A stretch of DNA of 64,000 nucleotides from an uncultured Bacteroidales bacterium (GTDB taxonomy: Bacteria; Bacteroidota; Bacteroidia; Bacteroidales; Paludibacteraceae), in NCBI GenBank assembly GCA_900319105.1, contig ONND01000004.1, forward strand, positions 62,001 through 126,000. Direction: 5' to 3'. This document shows positions 1-9,066 of this stretch, piece after piece (positions within the stretch are counted from its first letter, which is position 1; each line of letters opens with the position of its first letter). Under the pieces are notes generated by a model. It was not told where the DNA came from, searched no databases, and worked only from the letters and a program-made list of their open reading frames with translations. The translations under genes were made by a program, and so were the position numbers.

Positions 1-526
1 CTTTCAGCGGGTAGAGTATGCAGTATGCTCCATGTTTTTTACCTTTGAGGCGCACTTTCTCCGGAGTGGCTTCCAGAATCAGAAATTCATAGTCACCCAG
101 ATATCCGTCTCCTCGCTCGTAGTCAGTATTTCTGCTGTTGGGATTAGGATCTGGATCAGCCCATTTATGCATGACATTGTTATAGGTGTCAAACGACAAA
201 ATGGGACCATAGTCTGAAACAACAACCCAGGTGCTATTTCCGTCCGTCATGTACTTGTTTGCTGTCGTTTGCGGATTGCGTGACGCTACGAAAACATTTC
301 CCTTTTCATCAAATTTAATTAATACACTATATCCGCCGCTCTCGGGATTCGGAAAATAAAGCATCTCCCATCCGTTCGCAGGAGCAGTAAGTACATCCCT
401 GGCATTATCCAATGCCTTCTGGGCACGTACGGCTGCGCTATCAGCGAATAAATCTTTCTCCTCGCGTCTACAAGCGCCAAATACGCTCGCAAGGGCAATC
501 ACTAATAGAATATATTTTGCTTTCAT
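1..526 (-). CDS. DUF4302-like lipoprotein, 3' end cut by window
   Basis: The reverse strand reads open from an ATG at 526 to the window edge, about 175 residues without a stop. The start encodes a lipoprotein signal (MKAKYILLVIALASVFGAC, lipobox Cys19). The mature part has an ARDVLTAPANGWEMLYFPNP stretch followed by GGYSVLIKFDEKG, the pattern I associate with DUF4302 proteins of SusC/SusD loci. A strong AAAGGAGG ribosome-binding site lies 7 bases before the ATG and supports this start. It is the last visible cistron of the SusC/SusD operon, 13 bases after the metallohydrolase stop. It is probably a surface lipoprotein; the ligand is unknown. The family call is from memory of the motif. Confidence 0.72.
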   Translation of the reverse strand, partial: MKAKYILLVIALASVFGACRREEKDLFADSAAVRAQKALDNARDVLTAPANGWEMLYFPNPESGGYSVLIKFDEKGNVFVASRNPQTTANKYMTDGNSTWVVVSDYGPILSFDTYNNVMHKWADPDPNPNSRNTDYERGDGYLGDYEFLILEATPEKVRLKGKKHGAYCILYPLK

Positions 527-539
527 ATCTTATCCTCCT

Positions 540-1451
540 TTATTTTTTTTCGTGAAGGAATCCGAGACTCATGATCATGTCCCAGTCCAGATTAGCTTGG
601 CGTTTCTGTACTTCTGCGTGGAGTTGGTCGAGATCCAACTGCCATCTGTCTGCCAACCAATCACGGCAAATTCCCAATTTCTGAAGAATAATCTGATCTC
701 CTTTTTTGCCGTCCAGACTAGCTGCTTCAAGAATACCCTGCCATTGTGCGTCTGTTTTAACAATATAGTTGGCAATCGTCTCTACAAAATCCTCACGAGC
801 CTGACTGCCGGCGTAGGGAGATATAAATCCTGTCTGCCATGCAACAGTGTCAGAGGTATATTGCCATCCGTCCGGATTGTAATCAGCTGCGCTAATCTGC
901 TCAAACTCCTTCGGATAGGTCTTTTTCTGGTGCAGGATATGAGAGAACTCATGGTGCATCGTCTTGAAGATATACTCATTCATCTGATCAATGTCATTTG
1001 TCTTCATCTCGTTAATCTTCATCAGAGTGATTTTGATACCGCCTTCTGCCTGACCGATTTTCTCAGTTCCTTGCGAGGCATTGATCATCGCGGATCCGAT
1101 GAGCTGGATGATACGCGGACCGTTCTCATAGAGGAAGCCCGGGGTGGCTACCGAATCATATACGTCGTACCAGAGGTACAATGCTAAGCATGCTACAGTA
1201 TCTGCCTTAGACAAGCTCACGGGTACTACGTTGTAGTTAGGATCCGTACCATTGTCATCCAGACGATAACGGAAATCTACGTTATACGGGACGGTGTAGT
1301 ACTTGTGGAGCCACTGATCAAATGGATAGGAGTATCCCGTCGTATCTACTACCGGATCAATAAAGATAGACTCGCTGAATTTATCCTTTTCGCATGAAGC
1401 GAAGCCTAAAAGCAATACGCTCAATAGGGCTATTTGATATATTTTTTTCAT
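540..1451 (-). CDS. SusCD-associated zinc metallohydrolase lipoprotein
   Basis: A 303-residue lipoprotein with signal sequence and lipobox ending at Cys20 (LLGFASC). The zinc-metallopeptidase motif HEFSH is at residues 167-171, followed by HQKKTYP. The pattern fits the 'substrate import-associated zinc metallohydrolase lipoprotein' family, which is encoded beside SusC/SusD pairs. It probably acts at the cell surface on a peptide-containing substrate before import; the exact substrate cannot be read from the sequence. It is the third cistron of the operon, 17 bases after susD, and has an AGGAGG ribosome-binding site ahead of its ATG. Confidence 0.85.
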   Translation of the reverse strand: MKKIYQIALLSVLLLGFASCEKDKFSESIFIDPVVDTTGYSYPFDQWLHKYYTVPYNVDFRYRLDDNGTDPNYNVVPVSLSKADTVACLALYLWYDVYDSVATPGFLYENGPRIIQLIGSAMINASQGTEKIGQAEGGIKITLMKINEMKTNDIDQMNEYIFKTMHHEFSHILHQKKTYPKEFEQISAADYNPDGWQYTSDTVAWQTGFISPYAGSQAREDFVETIANYIVKTDAQWQGILEAASLDGKKGDQIILQKLGICRDWLADRWQLDLDQLHAEVQKRQANLDWDMIMSLGFLHEKK

Positions 1452-1468
1452 ATTCTTAGTCCTCCTAA

Positions 1469-3193
1469 TTAGTCGTTATCCTGAATGGTTAGTTGTGCAC
1501 CCAATCCCATGGATTCCGCTGCAGAATAAACCGCAGGCTGCGAGGGCAGGGGCAGACTACCACCTTGAGTTGCCGTATTGACCTTATCACCTACGATTAC
1601 ACGCGGGTTTGCGGCCATGCCGGCTAAGATTACCTCTTGCGGCAACTGGATCGCACGACGGTCATCATTCCAGATCAGCTTATGTGCCGGATCCGTTCCC
1701 TGTGCGTGTGTGATCTCAATACCGTAACGCTTGATATCATGCCAGCGGAGTCCTGTATGGATGGTCTCTAAGCGGCGGAAATGCAGCACACAATCGATCA
1801 CTGCTTCTTGATCAGCGCTCAATACCCAACTCGGGCAGATATCTGTATTGTGCAGTACCGGTACCCAGTTCACGTTAGCGCCTTTGTGATAGAATTTCTT
1901 AATTTTTCCCAGCGTCAGGTCAACGACTCCATCAGAAATGGTATCCATGGAATTATTGACATTATAGCCTTGCGCCCATATACGCAGGTCATTGACCGCG
2001 CCGTTCAAATCATTCATTTGTGCTTTCGCCTCTGCGCGAGCGAGCAAGGTCTCGTTCGTGGTGAACGCACGCGTTATGCCGTGGATGAAACCGTAGCCGT
2101 TTACCTTGTCGGTATATTCGAACAGAAAATAGAACCACGCGATGAGCGAACCATATTGCTGGTCGGCGGACCAAACATGGTATCCGGGCCAACGGCTCTT
2201 CCAGCACGGACCTTCGCTACTGGTCGTGTACTTACGTGCATCGCGGTTGAAACCGTAGCGTCCGTAACTTGCAAATGCTGTATAGGATGCCGACGACTTC
2301 GTGGTGTAAATCAGGAGGTTAGCCGGCGATTTAGCATCAGTCCAAGCATTGAACTCCGACGTGATATCTGTACATGTCACTTTTGCATATGTTGCGTCGA
2401 AAAGCATTGCCTGGGTCGTAGCGTCATCCGTAGTCAGCACCAGGTTCGCGTGGTGAAGCACTTTACTCCACTGGCGGGTGTAGAGGTAGAAACGAGCGGC
2501 AAACGCGTGTGCGGCTTTCACATTGAAGTGGTAGCGCGGTACAGAGTAGTACTCATCGCTGATAAGCGGCAGAGCGGCATTAATATCCTCCTCGATATGC
2601 TTGTAGGTGTCATATACTGTTCCGCGGTAGTAGGTCGGAGCCACCATCGTCTCCGGCTCGGTCATATAGTAAATACCCGAATCCAGTTTACTCTGGTTCT
2701 CATCTTTCCATGTATGGCAAAAAACGGTTGCCAGAAGGAAGTGGTGATAAGCGCGGCTCATCAGCGCCTCGCCCTTCTCCGCATTCATGTTGATACCTTT
2801 AGCCTCCAGCTCTTCAATCGCTTTCAACGCCTGATTACAAACTGCGATAGCGCTATAGCAACCATTCCAGATATTGTATGGGGAATCCTGTTGGATACTA
2901 CTTACAACCGGATACCAGCCGAAGATCTCATCATACATCTTATTCAGCGGCAGCAAGTTGTTGCAGTGACCGTACTCATCCGGCGAGTTGTTATCAATCA
3001 CGTTATCGGAACTGAACTCGCAAATAGTACCTGCATTTGCGTCCGTATAGGCCGATACCAACAGCAGTTGTACTTTCTCTTTTGTATCAATCGACGCACG
3101 CATATCCGGGTTCTTATCCAGGAAGTTACAACCCGTCATAACGCCCAATACGAGCGTCAGCAATGCGATATAGAGTATATTGTTCTTTTTCAT
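1469..3193 (-). CDS. RagB/SusD family nutrient-binding outer-membrane lipoprotein
   Basis: A 574-residue SusD-like protein. The N-terminus has a lipobox (LVLGVMTGC, Cys22) followed by NFLDKNPD, typical of SusD mature ends. The N-terminal third (GEALMSRAYHHFLLATVFCHTW) resembles the TPR-like helical scaffold, and the C-terminal FRRLETIHTGLRWHDIKRYG segment is characteristic of SusD C-terminal domains. The family caps the SusC barrel and binds the ligand outside the cell. It starts 19 bases after susC and has no obvious Shine-Dalgarno sequence. The ligand is not determined, but the neighbouring metallohydrolase hints at peptide or protein-derived material. Confidence 0.93.
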   Translation of the reverse strand: MKKNNILYIALLTLVLGVMTGCNFLDKNPDMRASIDTKEKVQLLLVSAYTDANAGTICEFSSDNVIDNNSPDEYGHCNNLLPLNKMYDEIFGWYPVVSSIQQDSPYNIWNGCYSAIAVCNQALKAIEELEAKGINMNAEKGEALMSRAYHHFLLATVFCHTWKDENQSKLDSGIYYMTEPETMVAPTYYRGTVYDTYKHIEEDINAALPLISDEYYSVPRYHFNVKAAHAFAARFYLYTRQWSKVLHHANLVLTTDDATTQAMLFDATYAKVTCTDITSEFNAWTDAKSPANLLIYTTKSSASYTAFASYGRYGFNRDARKYTTSSEGPCWKSRWPGYHVWSADQQYGSLIAWFYFLFEYTDKVNGYGFIHGITRAFTTNETLLARAEAKAQMNDLNGAVNDLRIWAQGYNVNNSMDTISDGVVDLTLGKIKKFYHKGANVNWVPVLHNTDICPSWVLSADQEAVIDCVLHFRRLETIHTGLRWHDIKRYGIEITHAQGTDPAHKLIWNDDRRAIQLPQEVILAGMAANPRVIVGDKVNTATQGGSLPLPSQPAVYSAAESMGLGAQLTIQDND

Positions 3194-3212
3194 ATCTGCT
3201 TTGTTTTATCGT

Positions 3213-6200
3213 TTAGAATCCTAATTTAAGAGTCAGCGTGAACTGGCGCGGAACAGGAGAACTAACACCACCGGTGTTGTAGTACTCCGGATCACGACCG
3301 TTCAGTTTCTTGTCTGCATAGGCTAACCAAAGGTTAGTTGCGGTTACTTTGACGCCAAAGCTCGAAACGGCTTTCTGACCCTCAAAGACCTTAGCCGGAA
3401 GGTCGTAACTGAGCGACAACTCCTTCAAACGAATGAAATCACCCTTAGCTACACGCTCCGTAGAGTAGTTGTATGCGGAATAACCCCAATAGAGGTTGTT
3501 GATGTCCTGATACTGACGCTTCGTGGCAATCACCGGAATCGTGGTGAACTGCTCGTCGCCCGGTACCATCCAACGGTTCTTCATCTCCTTCATATTGGCC
3601 GTCAGGTCGCTGTACTGGCTGCTATATACGTAGCAGAGCGGATCCAAACGGAGCACGTTGCCGAAGCTATAGGTGAAGAAGATATTCAACTTCAGACCCT
3701 TCCAGGAGAAGGTGTTGCCGAACGAACCGGTGATTTTCGGATCTACCGTACCTTCATACTTCAGGTAGTCCGGTACCGATTCTCCTTCCGACGGATTAGC
3801 AGGCCAGTATGCCTGGAAGTTCAGTTCCTCGTAGTTGTCCGGACCTGCGATCGCTGTATGCTCTTTATTGATATAGAAGGTAGGAAGACCTTCCTCGGTC
3901 AAACCCGCAAACGGGAAGGAGAACATTGCACCTACAGGATAGTCCTGCTTGCGGCTCATCATCGAACCCGATACCAACTCATATACCTGCGGACGGGAAT
4001 CCAACTTCGTGATCTTATTCTCAGCCCAGCCGAAGATCCAGTCCGTCGTCCATTTGAAGTCTCCTACTTTGACGTTTACTGTAGAAAGCGTGAACTCGAC
4101 ACCCTGCGAACGCATCGTAGCGTCGTTGGCGTACTTTGTTACCTGTCCGCCGACACCCATCGTCTGTACCAGACCAATCAGGTCGTAGTTGTTACGGCGA
4201 TAATAGTCAAACTCCAGGTTGATGCGGTTATTGACGAAACCGAATTCAACACCAATGTTTAGCTCATGTTTTTTCTCGTAGGTCAACTCCGAGTTCTCCA
4301 AGTCAGAGAGCTGGATACCGGTCTCCGAAGCATTGGTGTTCGGACGGTACGGACTGAAACTCTCGAAGACTGCGAGCGAGTTCGTTACCCAGAACGGACC
4401 ACGGTCTGCGGTCAGAGAATAGCTGGCCTTCAGGCTGGCGTATGTCCACCATTTGTCGAAGGTCGGTTCCCACCATTTCTCCTCGTGTGCGTTCCATTTC
4501 GCCGATACGTTCCACGTAGGCAGCCAACGCGCTTTCGTACTCTTACCTAATTTATTCGTTCCCTCGTAACGGATCGTTCCGTTGATCGTATAGCGGTCTT
4601 TGTACGAGTAGGTACCCATGGCGAAGAATGCCAAGTTACGATAGTAAGAGAACTCGTTTGCGAAATATTTACTGTTCTCCTCCTGGCTCTGTTTGAATAT
4701 GCGGTAGTCCGTGTAGGGTACACCGCCGTTTTCATACTGGTATCCCCAGCCGCGGAAGAACGTGTACTGACGGTCGGTTGAGTTCAACTCGGTACCGCCG
4801 AAGAGACTGATAATATGGTCTCCGTTCTTGCCCAAGTCACGGTTGTAGCTGACTGTTGCGCGGAAATCCACGGACAGCAGCGAGTACTCGGTCAGGTTAT
4901 AGATACCGCCTTTCGGCAGCACTGTCTCCGGCAGCGAGGTAGGATCATCAGGATCCTTGTAGAGGAACGAGTTCGCCTCGCGAATGGTATTATCCTCCGG
5001 GTCTATACCGGCGCGGTAGGCACGTGCCTGGTTGGCATTATCCTTGATATTATGCTCCTGACGGCTGGTATAGTAGCGGACAGCACCCAGAGCACTGATC
5101 TCCAAACCGCGGATAGGCTTGTAGTTGAGGTCGCCCTGGAATTTCAAGTCGGTTACCTTTACGTCAATATAGTTGTTCTTTAACTCATCTTTGATGTTGA
5201 AATCGCAGTAGTTACGACGATAGTAACTATCCGGATCCATCACACGCGCGGTGTTCATCGCATAGGAGAACGGGTTGATATCGAACTCACGGCTTACGGC
5301 GCCCGAAATCGGGTCGGTCTGTGAAGAGATCGTACCGGGGGCTTTCTGTTTACGGTAACTACCTAAGAAGTTGATACCCGCGGTCAGTTTCTGCTTGCTA
5401 TTACCGGGGAGAAGGTCGAAGTTGGCGTTCGCTGTACCCGTGAAGCGGGCAATCGAACTGGACTTGTACCATCCCGGATCATGCATAGCAGAGAGAGAGG
5501 CATATACACGTGCACGGTCCGTACCGGCAGAGTAGGAGAGGGAGTGATTGTGCATTACGGTCTGGTTGAAGAGTTGCTTGAACCAGTTGGTATTGCGGAA
5601 CTCACCCTCACGCAGGTATGCGTTCTTGGCAGCCGTTGTATTCTCCAGTTTTCCTTCGTCAATCAGCTTGTACATCAATCCGTAGATACCACTGTTCTTG
5701 GCGCTACTGAGGGCGCTGTACTCCAGCCATCCCTTACGCTCCAGCTCCTGATAGATACCCATTTGCTCCTGCGAGTTACAGATGTTATAGTCGATGTACG
5801 AAGGGATTGTACGATAGGTAATCTCGCTTGTATATTGCAGACGGGATTTACCGGCCTGACCTTTTTTGGTCGTTACGACGATGACACCGGACATGGCGCG
5901 CGCACCGTAGATAGAGGTAGCGGAACCATCCTTCAGAATCTGGAAGCTCTCGATATCCTCGGCGTTGATACCCGCAATAGCGCTGGCAATCAGCGTCTTA
6001 GCATCACCGGACGACAGATCATCGGCACTCATCTCTACAGCATCCTCCAGTACGACACCATCTACCACCCACAGCGGCTTCGATGCGCCATAGATAGAAG
6101 TAGCACCGCGGACGCGAATCTTCGGCGCAGTACCAAAGGTACCGCTGACGTTCTGCACGCTCACACCGGCAGCCTTACCTTCGAGGCTTCGGCTGATATC

Positions 6201-6596
6201 AGCCACACCGGAGAGCATCGTCTCCTCTGCTTCCAATTTTGTGGCGGCACCGGTAAACAGACGCTTGTCCTGCTTAACCATACCTTGTACAACTACTTCC
6301 TGGATCTGCTGTGACTCGGTCTCCAGCGTTACCTTCATGTTGGGTTTTGCATTAACTGTCACAGTCTTGTAACCCAAATACGAGATGGTCAGCGATTTCT
6401 TTCCATCCGGAACGGTAATCTCAAATTGACCATCAAAGTCCGTAACCGTACCCACAGTCGTACCGGAAACAACGACGTTCGCACCGATGGCACCTTCGCC
6501 GTTCTCGTCCAACACGACACCCGTGATCTTCTGCTGCGCCCAAAGGCTCGCCGAAAGGAGGCACGCACAGACTACTAATAAGTAAATTCGCTTCAT
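3213..6596 (-). CDS. SusC/RagA family TonB-linked outer-membrane transporter
   Basis: I place the start at the ATG at 6596 (MKRIYLLVVCACLLSASLWAQ), because this gives a normal signal peptide; an upstream in-frame ATG at 6635 would add 13 unlikely residues. The protein of about 1127 residues has a CarboxypepD_reg-like domain at its N-terminus (ITGVVLDENGEGAIGANV...GTVTDFDGQFEI), a linker (QIQEVVVQGM), a plug domain with the IRVRGATSIYGASKPLWVVD and SIYGARAMSGVIVVTTKKG signatures, and a large beta-barrel ending in FTLTLKLGF. It imports a ligand through the outer membrane using TonB energy. It is the first gene of the operon with SusD, metallohydrolase and DUF4302 lipoprotein. Confidence 0.95.
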   Translation of the reverse strand: MKRIYLLVVCACLLSASLWAQQKITGVVLDENGEGAIGANVVVSGTTVGTVTDFDGQFEITVPDGKKSLTISYLGYKTVTVNAKPNMKVTLETESQQIQEVVVQGMVKQDKRLFTGAATKLEAEETMLSGVADISRSLEGKAAGVSVQNVSGTFGTAPKIRVRGATSIYGASKPLWVVDGVVLEDAVEMSADDLSSGDAKTLIASAIAGINAEDIESFQILKDGSATSIYGARAMSGVIVVTTKKGQAGKSRLQYTSEITYRTIPSYIDYNICNSQEQMGIYQELERKGWLEYSALSSAKNSGIYGLMYKLIDEGKLENTTAAKNAYLREGEFRNTNWFKQLFNQTVMHNHSLSYSAGTDRARVYASLSAMHDPGWYKSSSIARFTGTANANFDLLPGNSKQKLTAGINFLGSYRKQKAPGTISSQTDPISGAVSREFDINPFSYAMNTARVMDPDSYYRRNYCDFNIKDELKNNYIDVKVTDLKFQGDLNYKPIRGLEISALGAVRYYTSRQEHNIKDNANQARAYRAGIDPEDNTIREANSFLYKDPDDPTSLPETVLPKGGIYNLTEYSLLSVDFRATVSYNRDLGKNGDHIISLFGGTELNSTDRQYTFFRGWGYQYENGGVPYTDYRIFKQSQEENSKYFANEFSYYRNLAFFAMGTYSYKDRYTINGTIRYEGTNKLGKSTKARWLPTWNVSAKWNAHEEKWWEPTFDKWWTYASLKASYSLTADRGPFWVTNSLAVFESFSPYRPNTNASETGIQLSDLENSELTYEKKHELNIGVEFGFVNNRINLEFDYYRRNNYDLIGLVQTMGVGGQVTKYANDATMRSQGVEFTLSTVNVKVGDFKWTTDWIFGWAENKITKLDSRPQVYELVSGSMMSRKQDYPVGAMFSFPFAGLTEEGLPTFYINKEHTAIAGPDNYEELNFQAYWPANPSEGESVPDYLKYEGTVDPKITGSFGNTFSWKGLKLNIFFTYSFGNVLRLDPLCYVYSSQYSDLTANMKEMKNRWMVPGDEQFTTIPVIATKRQYQDINNLYWGYSAYNYSTERVAKGDFIRLKELSLSYDLPAKVFEGQKAVSSFGVKVTATNLWLAYADKKLNGRDPEYYNTGGVSSPVPRQFTLTLKLGF

Positions 6597-6694
6597 TGAG
6601 TAATATTGTTTGTTTATAATTTTCCTTGTTCTCACGCGTACGCATATATGTATATAATAAGGTATACGCGTGTGCGTACAAATAAAAAAGTGTG

Positions 6695-6725
6695 CAAAGT
6701 TACTACTTTTTTTTTATATGACCAA
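6695..6725 (-). promoter_or_regulatory. Promoter of the susC operon
   Basis: On the minus strand, TTG (6723-6725) is followed after 20 bases by TAACTTTG (6695-6702), a match to the Bacteroidetes -33/-7 pattern TTG...TAnnTTTG. The leader of about 90 bases down to the ATG at 6596 contains an inverted repeat, ACGCGTA (6634-6640) with TACGCGT (6665-6671). Confidence 0.8.
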
Positions 6726-6764
6726 ATATTTTTAAGAAAAAAGTGCAAAAAATTATTTTTTGCC

Positions 6765-8021
6765 TCATTCATATGTCAAAATGTAACGATTTTCGGCCAA
6801 AAATAATTCGTTTGCTATCTCGGAAATTTGTTGTGATGACGTTTTGGCAATTTTTTGTATTGTTTCCTGCCAACTTGGTGCATTTCCTCTGTACAACATG
6901 GACTTGGCCATGGCGAGTGCGCTGTTTTCCTGATTTTGCGCCGAGATGGCCAATTGACCCCGTAATTGCTCTATCGCTTTGCGCAAAGCCGCCTCTGTCA
7001 TGGGTGTTTCGCGCATCTTGTCCAACTCTTGCCGTACAAGTTCCAGACTGTAGTTATAATCCTCGGGATCGCACGCCCAATAGATGCACCAGTAGCCGGT
7101 GTCGCTGAGCGGTGTATAGGTCGATTCAACGGTATAGACAAGCCCTTTTGACTCACGTAGCGAGAGGTTGAGCCGGCTGTTGAGACTGCCGCCGCCCAAG
7201 ATATTATTGAGCAAAAACATGGCTAACTGGTGCTCATGGCCGAGCGGGTAGGCTCTTCCTCCCAACATGGCGTGGACTTGGTGGGTGTGTTTTTTGAAAG
7301 ACCGCTCATGTTCATGAGCTGACAGACCGCTGGCGCTGACAGACCGCTTCGCTGACAGACCGCTGGCGCTGACAGAAGACAGATGTCCGAACTCGCGTTC
7401 GGCGAGGCGGAAGATCTTCTCGGGTTTGAGGTCGCCCTGGCAGAAAACGACCATTCGTTCGGGCGTATAGTGCTGCGCCATCCATTCTTTGGCATAATCC
7501 GGTTTGGAGGAAATATGCCGGAGAGTCTTTTTGGTGCCTAATATAGGTTGCGCCAGAGGGCTTCCGGCGAAAACGAGGTTCTCGAAATCATCGTAGATCA
7601 GTTCGGACGGACTGTCGTTATAACTCTCTATCTCATCAAGGATGACCATCCGCTCTTTGTCCGTTTCTTCTTTCTTGAAGGCGGGTTCCAGAAGCATTTC
7701 GGCGATGAGGTGTAGCGTCAGTTGGACATGTTCGCAGAGGATAGCGGCATAGAAAGTAGTTTCCTCTTTGGTGGTATAGGCGTTAATCTCGCCTCCTATG
7801 CCTTCGATGGCATGGATGATCTGCCGTGCGGAATGGTGAGTTGTTCCTTTGAAGACGCAATGCTCGATATAATGCGCCATTCCGTTTTGTTCGGGTGCTT
7901 CGTCGCGTGTACCCGCCCCTACCATCACACCTACATATGCGACGGGTGAAGGAGTCCAACGGTGGACAATTTTGACGCCATTTGGCAGAATATGATAAAA
8001 AGTTTGCGAATTTTCTTGCAT
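6765..8021 (-). CDS. M16 family zinc peptidase
   Basis: A 418-residue insulinase-family peptidase. The inverted zinc motif HxxEH is present as HYIEH at residues 50-54, and the downstream acidic ligand region (ETTFYAAI...LDEIESYNDSP) is conserved. The length fits one M16 pair of domains. No signal peptide is seen, so it is probably cytoplasmic. Residues about 213-235 contain a duplicated SVSASGLSA peptide encoded by a tandem DNA repeat that also occurs in two unrelated genes of this window; this looks like an in-frame insertion between the two domains. The 5' end overlaps the promoter of tRNA-Leu on the other strand. Confidence 0.9.
   Translation of the reverse strand: MQENSQTFYHILPNGVKIVHRWTPSPVAYVGVMVGAGTRDEAPEQNGMAHYIEHCVFKGTTHHSARQIIHAIEGIGGEINAYTTKEETTFYAAILCEHVQLTLHLIAEMLLEPAFKKEETDKERMVILDEIESYNDSPSELIYDDFENLVFAGSPLAQPILGTKKTLRHISSKPDYAKEWMAQHYTPERMVVFCQGDLKPEKIFRLAEREFGHLSSVSASGLSAKRSVSASGLSAHEHERSFKKHTHQVHAMLGGRAYPLGHEHQLAMFLLNNILGGGSLNSRLNLSLRESKGLVYTVESTYTPLSDTGYWCIYWACDPEDYNYSLELVRQELDKMRETPMTEAALRKAIEQLRGQLAISAQNQENSALAMAKSMLYRGNAPSWQETIQKIAKTSSQQISEIANELFLAENRYILTYE
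7319..7383. repeat. AGCG-core repeat array inside M16 gene
   Basis: Three units of the form GACAGACCGCTnnnGCT in tandem, with the minus-strand core AGCGCCAGCGGTC or AGCGAAGCGGTC. The array is read in frame as SVSASGLSAKRSVSASGLSA. Related units lie in pepP (24146-24190), the AmgK-like gene (33093-33148) and several spacers. Confidence 0.85.
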
Positions 8022-8046
8022 AATTCAAAAATTCTTCGTACCTTTG
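8016..8046 (+). promoter_or_regulatory. Promoter of tRNA-Leu
   Basis: TTG at 8016-8018, a 20-base spacer, then TACCTTTG at 8039-8046. The tRNA begins about 70 bases downstream, so the primary transcript has a leader that contains the short inverted repeat ACAAAC...GTTTGT. Confidence 0.8.
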
Positions 8047-8114
8047 CACGCTTTTTCCTTCGGGGCCCCCGGAACAAACCAACGAAGTGTTTGTTGTGGG
8101 GAGAGCGTAAGCGA

Positions 8115-8196
8115 GCGGCATTGGCGGAATTGGTAGACGCGCCAGACTTAGGATCTGGTTCCGCGAGGAGTGAAAGTTCGAGTCTTTTATGCCGCA
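8115..8196 (+). tRNA. tRNA-Leu (anticodon TAG)
   Basis: The acceptor stem GCGGCAT (8115-8121) pairs with ATGCCGC (8189-8195), followed by discriminator A. The D arm contains GGTAGACGC, and the anticodon stem CCAGA/TCTGG encloses the loop CTTAGGA with anticodon TAG at 8149-8151. A long variable arm follows, and the T arm holds TTCGAGT. The type II shape and length of 82 fit tRNA-Leu reading CUA. CCA is not encoded. Confidence 0.96.
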
Positions 8197-8205
8197 CAAC
8201 GGGTC

Positions 8206-8224
8206 CGAGAGGGCTCGTTTTTTT
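8206..8224 (+). terminator. Probable terminator after tRNA-Leu
   Basis: A short hairpin CGAG-AGGG-CTCG (8206-8217) is followed by a run of seven T. The stem is only four base pairs, so this is a modest prediction supported by position. Confidence 0.5.
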
Positions 8225-8252
8225 ACTAGTTTACTAGTATTCTAGTCTTCTA
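8224..8252. repeat. CTAG-containing 8-bp-period array
   Basis: The word (n)nnCTAGT repeats with a period of 8 bases (TACTAGT, TTACTAGT, ATTCTAGT). The array supplies the TAG stop codon of mazG. Similar arrays are at 38220-38260 and 63201-63236. Confidence 0.75.
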
Positions 8253-9066
8253 TTTTTTTTGCTTCTTCCCAGAGTGCGTCCATCTCGGCGAGAGTCATGT
8301 CTTTGAGGTCGCGTCCCTGCTCTTTGGCTTTTGCTTCGAGATAATTGAATCGCCGGATGAACTTGAGGTTCGTTCGTTCGAGGGCATTATCCGGGCGGAT
8401 TTTATAGAGCCGCGCGGCATTGATGAGGGAGAAGAGGAGGTCACCAAATTCCGCCTCTATGGCAGATCCGCCAATCTTGGCGGATGGCGTATCCGAGGGA
8501 GTGTTGCGGAGTTCGGCTTCGAACTCGGCTATCTCTTCCTTCACTTTAGCCCATACGTCTTCGCGTTTCTCCCAATCGAATCCGACGTTCGCCACTTTGT
8601 CCTGTATGCGGTACGCTTTGACGAGTGAAGGCAGGGAATCGGGAATGCCGCCTAGCACGGTTTTGTTGCCGCCTTTCTCCTTGAGTTTGACCTGCTCCCA
8701 GAGATGGCTGACTTCATCAGGGCTATTGGCTGTTAGCTCTTGGCTATTGGTGCCATAGACATGGGGGTGACGGAAGATAAGTTTATCGCAGAGGCGGTTG
8801 CAGACGTCGGCTATGTCGAATTCTCCGGTTTCGGAGCCCATCTTGGCATAAAAGACCACGTGTAGCAGTACGTCTCCGAGTTCTTTGCTGATCTCGTTCA
8901 TGTCATGGCGGGAGATAGCGGTGGCTAATTCGAAGGTCTCTTCGATGGTGTTCTGGCGCAGGCTGTCAAACGTCTGTTTGCGGTCCCACGGGCATTTCTC
9001 CCGAAGGTCGTCCATGATATCCAGAAGCCTTCCGAAGGCTTTGAGTTGTTCTTCTCTACTGCTCAT
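8242..9066 (-). CDS. mazG: Nucleoside triphosphate pyrophosphohydrolase MazG
   Basis: A 274-residue protein with two MazG domains. The N-terminal domain has LREKCPWDRKQTFDSLRQN, EETFELATAI and ELGDVLLHVVFYAKMG, where the E..E and E..D pairs bind the metal. A second copy (ELRNTPSD...EAEFGDLLFSLINAARLY) is C-terminal. It hydrolyses NTPs or dNTPs to the monophosphate plus pyrophosphate, a housecleaning role. Residues about 105-116 (TNSQELTANSP) lie between FRHPHVYG and DEVSHLWEQVK and are encoded by a 7-bp-period array, so they look like an insertion. The stop codon lies in a CTAG array. The start overlaps the end of the lpxH-like gene by 11 bases, so the two are probably co-transcribed. Confidence 0.95.
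   Translation of the reverse strand: MSSREEQLKAFGRLLDIMDDLREKCPWDRKQTFDSLRQNTIEETFELATAISRHDMNEISKELGDVLLHVVFYAKMGSETGEFDIADVCNRLCDKLIFRHPHVYGTNSQELTANSPDEVSHLWEQVKLKEKGGNKTVLGGIPDSLPSLVKAYRIQDKVANVGFDWEKREDVWAKVKEEIAEFEAELRNTPSDTPSAKIGGSAIEAEFGDLLFSLINAARLYKIRPDNALERTNLKFIRRFNYLEAKAKEQGRDLKDMTLAEMDALWEEAKKIED
8721..8750. repeat. 7-bp-period array inside mazG
   Basis: The words GGCTATT, GGCTGTT, AGCTCTT and GGCTATT follow each other at 7-base spacing. They are translated in frame on the minus strand as part of TNSQELTANSP. Confidence 0.8.
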
